10,491 nucleotides of DNA from Pigoraptor vietnamica (Eukaryota; Opisthokonta; Filasterea). This document shows, one piece after another, positions 5,931-10,491 of the stretch. The notes below the pieces were generated by a model. That model saw nothing but the letters and a program-made list of their open reading frames with translations. It was not told the origin of the DNA and searched no databases. Where the stretch lies: the NCBI GenBank assembly GCA_943704525.1, contig CALSCQ010002300.1, forward strand, positions 1 through 10,491. Direction: 5' to 3'. The first letter of the stretch is position 1, and each line of letters opens with the position of its first letter. The position numbers and the translations under genes were made by a program.

Positions 5931-8317
5931 CTAACGAACGGCAAGATATGCTATGAACCCCCCACCGCCCCATCCAGAGTCGTTGTGACAAGACGGGGGG
6001 TTGGGCCCAGCGTGACCGCCAATCTCAACGTCCACGTTCGTGTAGGCGCTCACAAGACTGTGAATGGCGGGGCGCAGGATGTCCACTGCGAGGTCCGGAC
6101 GCACCCAGGCGGCCATCGGAATGATTCCAAACTCGCCGAGATACTCAGTGGAGGTCGCAAACTTGCTCCCACCCCCGCACGTCTCGACCGACACGATGTC
6201 CTTTCCATTCAACTTGATGCTCGTCAGCGAAGGCGTACCACCCCACGCCTGCGCCGCGACGCGCACTTCCCCCGCCCCAAGCACGTTCGCCCACGTGAGG
6301 TGCCCAACCGCGTGAAAGTTGTCGCACCGGTAGAACTTCTGCACCCACGTCACGTTGTTCGCGTCGCCGCCGCGCATGACCTCGCGCGGCGCAGACTCGG
6401 TGCAGTGGTACTTGCCCGCCGCGTCGTTGTCAACAAACTCAGTGCCAGGGAAGTACGGAGGGAGTAGCTTGGAGGGGTCTGAAGCGAGCGGCACCTTGGG
6501 GTTGATGAGACGCGTCCATCCGCCGCCCTCTTCCATGTCGCAATAAGCATCCGCAGGGGGTCGGCCGAATGGCTGAATGACGTAAACACCCGACGTCGCC
6601 GTGGGGTCGGCCTTGTAGAGTTCGTTGCACGACTCGTACAGACGCACAGGCTGCGCAGGGGCGGTGTAAATATCCTCGTCGCGCGCCCTTACTAGAGCTC
6701 CCCGCGCTCTTAGCACACAACACGTACCCAACGCAGCACACACACGCGCACCACAACAACAGCCACATGAATCCACACTGACAGACACACATACACACTC
6801 ACACACACTCACACACTACACACGCAGTACAAAGGTCATCCGGCGTTAATGCACAATAGTGCACGCACCTCCGACCCATGTGTTCCCGCAGATTCGTTGA
6901 GGCCGCTCAGAATGAGGTGAAACTTGTTCGTCGCCTCGTGCTCGTACGCAGTCACATTCCTCACGACCAATTCAAAGTCGCTCGACAGCCGCATCGCATT
7001 CACACGCGACACCGACATACTCTGGGCGACTACCTTGTTCCCGCGCATCCCGAGCTTAATCGAAGTGTCGTCCCTGTTGTTGTGCGCGTTGAGATAGTCC
7101 GAAGCACGCTGGTATTCCGCCAAGCTGGCGTTGTCGGACCCGGACGAATGGCCGTCCACATAATTTCGCGACGCCGACGCTCCGAACAGGTCCTTCACAT
7201 TCAGACTAACGCCATCCGAGTGCGACGAAGACGACGACGTTGCATACTTGCGACGGAAAGCTTCCACGGCGCTGACATTCAGTCGGACGTGAAGCTCGCC
7301 GTCCCGCACAGTCACGTCGTGCATGTCGGAGATCTCCTCGTTGACCACCGTCGGGTTCAAGCTCCCGTCGTTAATGTTGAGCGCGTACGTCGACAGATGG
7401 CGCAAGGCTTCGTCCGCCGACACTTCCTCAAACGGTCCGAAGACATCGAACTTTGTCAGAAAATCGAGCAGAACGAACGGATCGACCATGGCGGGCGGGC
7501 CTCCCGTCTCAGTCCGCGCCTCGACCTCCATCCTCGCTGCAAGCGCAGAGGACAAGTCCGTCGCCTGCTGCCGCGTCACGTACGTCGTGTTCGAGGGCCC
7601 AAAAACCTTCTCGTCAATGTCCGCGTGCGCTTCCTTTCGCAGCCGGACTCGAACCAACGACTCCCTCGTCCGAACGCCACCAGCCAACCGCATGAACCCC
7701 TCAAAGTGCACGTCCCTCTTGCTGTCCAGCTGCATCTTGAGACTGCGCGAGTCGTTCGGAGGCAAAGGGGGAAAAAACACAGTGATTGTCCCTGCGCCCG
7801 TGCCGTGTGACCTGCCAGAAATGCGCCGCGGAGACGCGCCGTCCGGCGTCCACTCCAAGGTCCCCTCGATAGACTCGATCGGCGCCGGCAAAATATTTCC
7901 CTCCGTCACGAGGCCCCGAGGACAGAGGTACATTATGCCCCTGGCAACGTCCGCGGCGACAAGTTTGTAGTGATGGGGCGAGATGGTCTCGAGAGTTATC
8001 CACGTCTTCGTCGAATGGAACGCGGGGACGGATGGGTTGAGCCTCGGGACACTCGCAAGCGCAAACCAGCGCAGCTTTGCACACTCGCCGGCCGTTTCTG
8101 CATCCGAGCGTTCGGATGGGCTCTTCTGTGCCAGACCGTCAATGATGTCCTTGTTCGACACGGCGGCATATGCGTAGATTTCGACGTCACCCGCACGTGT
8201 GATGCTTGCTGGGACCTTGAACTCGAGGTCCACTTGGAGAGTTGCTGTGGCCGGCCTTGCGACGCACAGAGCGACCGCGAAATACGCGAAGGCCGCGGGA
8301 AGACCCTGGCGACGCAT
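5931..8317 (-). CDS. Secreted glycoprotein with fibrinogen-like C-terminal domain
   Basis: Exon 1 is 6869-8317 (483 codons) and exon 2 runs from about 6691 or 6708 down to TAG at 5931. The ATG at 8317 has A at -3 and lies 45-50 nt after a TATA box. Residues 1-25 form a signal peptide (hydrophobic AAFAYFAVALCVA, likely cleavage after ATA), so the protein enters the secretory path. The long N-terminal part is unrecognised and has five or six NxS/T sequons and a serine run. Exon 2 opens with the hallmarks of a fibrinogen-related domain: SCNEL, SGVYVIQP, YCDMEEGGGWTRL. After that it departs from the family, lacking the usual GFG/FWLGN segment but keeping several cysteines, two more sequons and a glycine-rich GWGGGGF near the end. 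Because exon 2 has no signal peptide of its own, joining the two is the sensible reading. The strong donor GTGCGT at 6868 is phase 0 but the good acceptors are phase 1 or 2, so the precise junction is open. Role, possibly extracellular recognition or adhesion, is inferred only. Confidence 0.78.
6781..6826 (+). repeat. CA-rich tract within the intron of the fibrinogen-like gene
   Basis: Imperfect CACACT/CACACA repeats occupy the middle of the intron between 6868 and about 6700. They read as TG repeat in the sense of the gene, like the introns of the HSF-like gene. Confidence 0.8.
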
Positions 8318-8360
8318 TTTCGAGGCGCTCTTGCAACGACGATGGTTGTGCGCGGGTGCT

Positions 8361-8378
8361 CTTTATACCCGCGCAATG
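8361..8378 (-). promoter_or_regulatory. TATA box with CATTGCGCGGG upstream
   Basis: On the minus strand the sequence reads CATTGCGCGGGTATAAAG, placing the TATA core about 50 nt before the ATG at 8317, so the 5' leader would be only about 20 nt. The 11 bases before the TATA are repeated exactly before another TATA at 10148-10168. Confidence 0.75.
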
Positions 8379-8387
8379 TGAGTAGCC

Positions 8388-8390
<3 letters not shown>

Positions 8391-8429
<39 letters not shown>
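8391..8429 (+). repeat. (TG)19 microsatellite in the divergent promoter
   Basis: A perfect TG tract lies 13-20 bp upstream of the CATTGCGCGGG-TATA element of the fibrinogen-like gene, in the 330-bp gap between divergent genes (8318-8647). Alternating purine-pyrimidine DNA of this type can adopt Z-form under negative supercoiling; any role here is inference. Confidence 0.93.
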
Positions 8430-8432
<3 letters not shown>

Positions 8433-8647
8433 CTGTGTGCGTGCAGGGCTCTAAAAGCTTGCAGTTCCTTCGTCGCGTGTCCGGACTCTCGGTGGCCTTA
8501 CTTCCGACTATTCATTCGATTCCGTTTTGTATGGAAAGCTATGGGAAAAGTAAATTCTTTATCACTGGCGAAACAATTGACGACGGCGCTCATTCATTCG
8601 TTTGTGCTTTCCGCCTATGTCCACTGATAACTGCCGTGTTTAATGGA

Positions 8648-9978
8648 ATGCACGCCTCACGTGACGGCGACTCGGAAGGGCATCTCTCTCTCTCGCGTGA
8701 GTGAAACATTGGCCTGATGCATGTACACACAGGCACACACACAGGCACACACACACAGGCACACACACACACAGGCACACACACAGGCACACACACACAC
8801 ACAGGCACACACACGCACACATACATACACACAGGCACACACACGCACACATACATACATACATACACACGCACCAATACACACACACACACCATACATA
8901 CACACACGTCGTGTGCGAAAGCCACGTCCAACATGTGTTCTCACTTGTAGTCCACTCGCAGCGAAGCACGCGCTCCATGCACCGCACGTGTGTGTGCGTT
9001 ATTCAGTTGTTGGCATTCACCCCTTCCAGTCGGCACCCTAACCTATCCGTACTCATCGAATGCTCACAAGATTCCATGCACACCACCGTGCGATGTATGT
9101 ACGTACGTGATGTATGTACGTACGTGCTTGTTCTCTCCCCTTACCCTTTCGACACTTCCTGCTGCAATACTGTGCAGGCGCACGCGCCTTCGGGGCCTGT
9201 GGCGAATGCTCCGAAGCGATCCTTCATGCACACACTCCGCAACTTTCTCTTCGGTCGCGATGCGAACGCACCAGCGACCGAGGCCTTCGCTGCCGTCAAC
9301 TCCGCCGCTCCTATTGCTGAGGGTGGGGCGGACCGTCCGTTTGCGCGTGCTTTGCAAGCCCTTCACTGCGCCCCATTTGAATTTCGACGTGCGCGAACGC
9401 TCTTCCGCGAAGCACTCGCCGACCCTACGGCGACCGCTTTGGAGAAAGCGCGCGCCCATCTCTCGCTGTTTGTGTTGTACGAGTGGAACTGGGGCGGTCC
9501 TCCCGACGTGATGGCGCAATCGGAGCATAGAGCGGAAGCTGGCATGAGTCTGTCGCTGCTTCTCCGTGCTGGTGACGAGCGCGACCCCGTGCGTGCGTTC
9601 GAGATGGGCATTTGCCACTTTTACGGCATTCACACCGTGCAAGACTTTAATAAGGGACACGCGCTCTTCGCTGCGTCGGCAAACGGCGCGTGTGCATCCG
9701 GGATGCTTCTGCACGGGTGGTCCCTCTGTTGGGGTGCGAAGAACGTTCGACAGGACGTGCCTGCGGGCGTTGCGCTGTGCGAGCGAGTAGCCGCGATGGG
9801 CCACTACGGGGCGATGTACGTCGTCGGCGCTTTCTTCTATTACCTTGGTAAGGGAGTGCGAAAGGACGAGAAGAGGGCCGCCGAGCTCATACGCAGTGCG
9901 GCGGTGGACGAGGGCAGTTGGGCGGCGAAAAAGTGGCTGGAAGACACGAAGGACGAGCGGTTGCAGAAGGGGCTGTGA
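8648..9978 (+). CDS. Sel1-like repeat protein, three-exon model (304 aa)
   Basis: Exons are 8648-8696 (donor GTGAGT), 9030-9094 (acceptor CCCTTCCAG, donor GTATGT) and 9178-9978 (acceptor TGTGCAG, stop TGA). Phases agree and the ATG at 8648 has G at -3. The C-terminal half contains three tandem Sel1-type (TPR-related) repeats of about 36 residues, with typical features: AFEMGICHFYG, FNKGHALFAASANG, ASGMLLHGWSL, AGVALCERVAAMG, GAMYVVGAFFYYLGKG, VRKDEKRAAELIRSAA. The preceding helical part (RARTLFREAL, LEKARAHLSLFVLYEW) is TPR-like. No signal peptide or membrane segment is seen, so it is probably a cytosolic or ER-adaptor scaffold that holds protein partners; the partners cannot be told. Alternatives are a start at ATG 8643 spliced straight to 9178, also in phase, or translation from the internal ATG at 9226 (250 aa). 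The main exon is secure; the two small upstream exons less so. Confidence 0.78.
8724..8908 (+). repeat. CA-rich minisatellite inside the first Sel1-gene intron
   Basis: CA repeats are interspersed with CAGGCA, CGCA and CATACATA steps. A 30-bp unit (ACAGGCACACACACGCACAC plus ATACATACAC) at 8801-8830 is repeated at 8831-8860 with one difference. The tract makes up over half of the 333-nt intron 8697-9029. Confidence 0.9.
9092..9125 (+). repeat. Tandem 17-bp duplication spanning a splice donor
   Basis: GATGTATGTACGTACGT occurs twice head to tail (9092-9108 and 9109-9125). The first copy holds the GAT/GTATGT donor of Sel1 exon 2; the second supplies an identical donor 17 nt later, whose use would shift the frame. 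Confidence 0.85.
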
Positions 9979-10404
9979 ATGAACATGCACACCACTAATT
10001 ATTTGTGTATGCGTGCAGGGTCGCGCTCGTCGCCGGCGCAGAGCAGGAGATTCGAGCTGAAACTCGGAGCGAACGCATGCCGTCCACGGCCATCTTGTCT
10101 CGCCCTCGCCGCCCCATGAGATCATGGACAAATGTGCGCGCCTTCTCCATTGCGCGGGCTTATAAATGCCGGAACACATCCACTTGGTGCGTTGTGCTCC
10201 GCGCAAGGTGCTTCGGGTGTGCGAGCATGTGTTACTGAAGGACGTGACGATACAAAAAGTAACTGACAATTACAACGTCTGAGAACTGCCTAAACTTTGT
10301 GTCTAGAGCTTTCCGTGGATGATAACTCGTGGATAACGTGCGATCGCTGAATTCATGACGCATTTTTTTGCGAAGCGTTATCACCCACTTCCCTCCCCCT
10401 TCCA
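9979..10404. other. No confirmed gene; promoter-like sequence only
   Basis: Just after the Sel1 stop there is an acceptor-like GTGTATGCGTGCAG ending at 10018. Splicing from a GTGAAT overlapping the stop would replace the stop with an arginine-rich tail, but the intron would be only 44 nt, so I doubt it. A TATA-type element lies at 10148-10168. Beyond it the ATG at 10226 meets a stop after three codons, and the remaining sequence is AT-richer without a supported frame. Confidence 0.5.
10148..10168 (+). promoter_or_regulatory. TATA-type core promoter, CATTGCGCGGGCTTATAAATG
   Basis: CATTGCGCGGG followed by CTTATAAATG shares its first 11 bases and TATAAA core with the promoter of the fibrinogen-like gene. 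It points rightward, so it may drive a gene whose coding part lies mostly beyond the window. Confidence 0.5.
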
Positions 10405-10426
10405 CACCCACACACACACACACACA

Positions 10427-10485
<59 letters not shown>
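10405..10485 (+). repeat. CA microsatellite at the right edge
   Basis: About 80 bp of CA repeat with two CCC interruptions runs almost to the end of the window. Like the C17/A10 run at the left edge, it is a likely assembly limit. Confidence 0.93.
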
Positions 10486-10487
<2 letters not shown>

Positions 10488-10491
10488 GTTG

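Noticed and set aside
6878-7810. Plus-strand open frame of 310 codons
   Set aside because: Fully antisense to the first exon of the fibrinogen-like gene, which has a signal peptide, a TATA box and good start context. The plus-strand product is an arginine/valine-rich composition artefact.
8590-8987. Minus-strand Cys-Val-rich frames
   Set aside because: They are translations of the CA/TG minisatellite inside the Sel1-gene intron; the regular CVCVC pattern carries no other information.
9064-10269. Long minus-strand open frame of 401 codons
   Set aside because: It lies opposite the Sel1-repeat exon, whose protein has clear repeat motifs. The antisense frame is open only because of base composition and shows no domain, signal or splice logic.
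1-10491. Mobile element, CRISPR array, tRNA or rRNA genes
   Set aside because: No transposase or reverse-transcriptase motif, no long terminal or inverted repeats with target duplications, no regularly spaced direct repeats, and no tRNA-like box A/B arrangement was recognised by eye. A tRNA or covariance-model scan was not possible here.

Overview
The window is nuclear DNA from a eukaryote, most likely a free-living or parasitic protist that I cannot place further. The genes are split by short GT-AG introns (about 50-330 nt) with strong donors (GTGAGT, GTATGT, GTAAGT). Some introns show branch-point-like sequences such as TACTAAC, and core promoters carry TATA boxes. Many introns and both window ends are packed with TG/CA microsatellites. 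I saw no ribosome-binding sites, operons, tRNA, rRNA, CRISPR array or transposon.

Layout. 35-465 (-): a possible two-exon gene for a small secreted protein. 466-1113: gene-free. 1114-3092 (-): an eight-exon gene that can be spliced into one 387-aa frame, ending in a clear Myb/SANT-like domain. 3093-3567: a compact divergent control region with an 11-bp inverted repeat, a perfect CRE-like palindrome and a TATA box. 3568-4535 (+): exons of a heat-shock-factor-like DNA-binding protein followed by a coiled coil, interrupted by a one-base frameshift in the DNA-binding domain. 4707-5419 (+): further well-bounded exons whose reading frame I could not settle. 5420-5930: probable convergent 3' ends plus a CA/CAA compound repeat. 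5931-8317 (-): a secreted glycoprotein gene, an uninterrupted 483-codon first exon joined across one intron to a fibrinogen-like C-terminal domain. 8318-8647: a second divergent promoter with TATA box and TG repeat. 8648-9978 (+): a three-exon gene for a Sel1-repeat protein. 9979-10491: no confirmed gene, but a promoter-like element and a terminal CA repeat.

The genes do not form a recognisable pathway. They are two putative transcription regulators sharing one divergent promoter, a secreted multidomain protein divergent from a Sel1 scaffold protein, and a small secreted protein. I found no evidence of a defence, mobile or biosynthetic system. The most useful observations are the exon reconstructions hidden behind the fragmented frames, the frameshift in the HSF-like domain, and a core-promoter sequence shared by two sites 1.8 kb apart.
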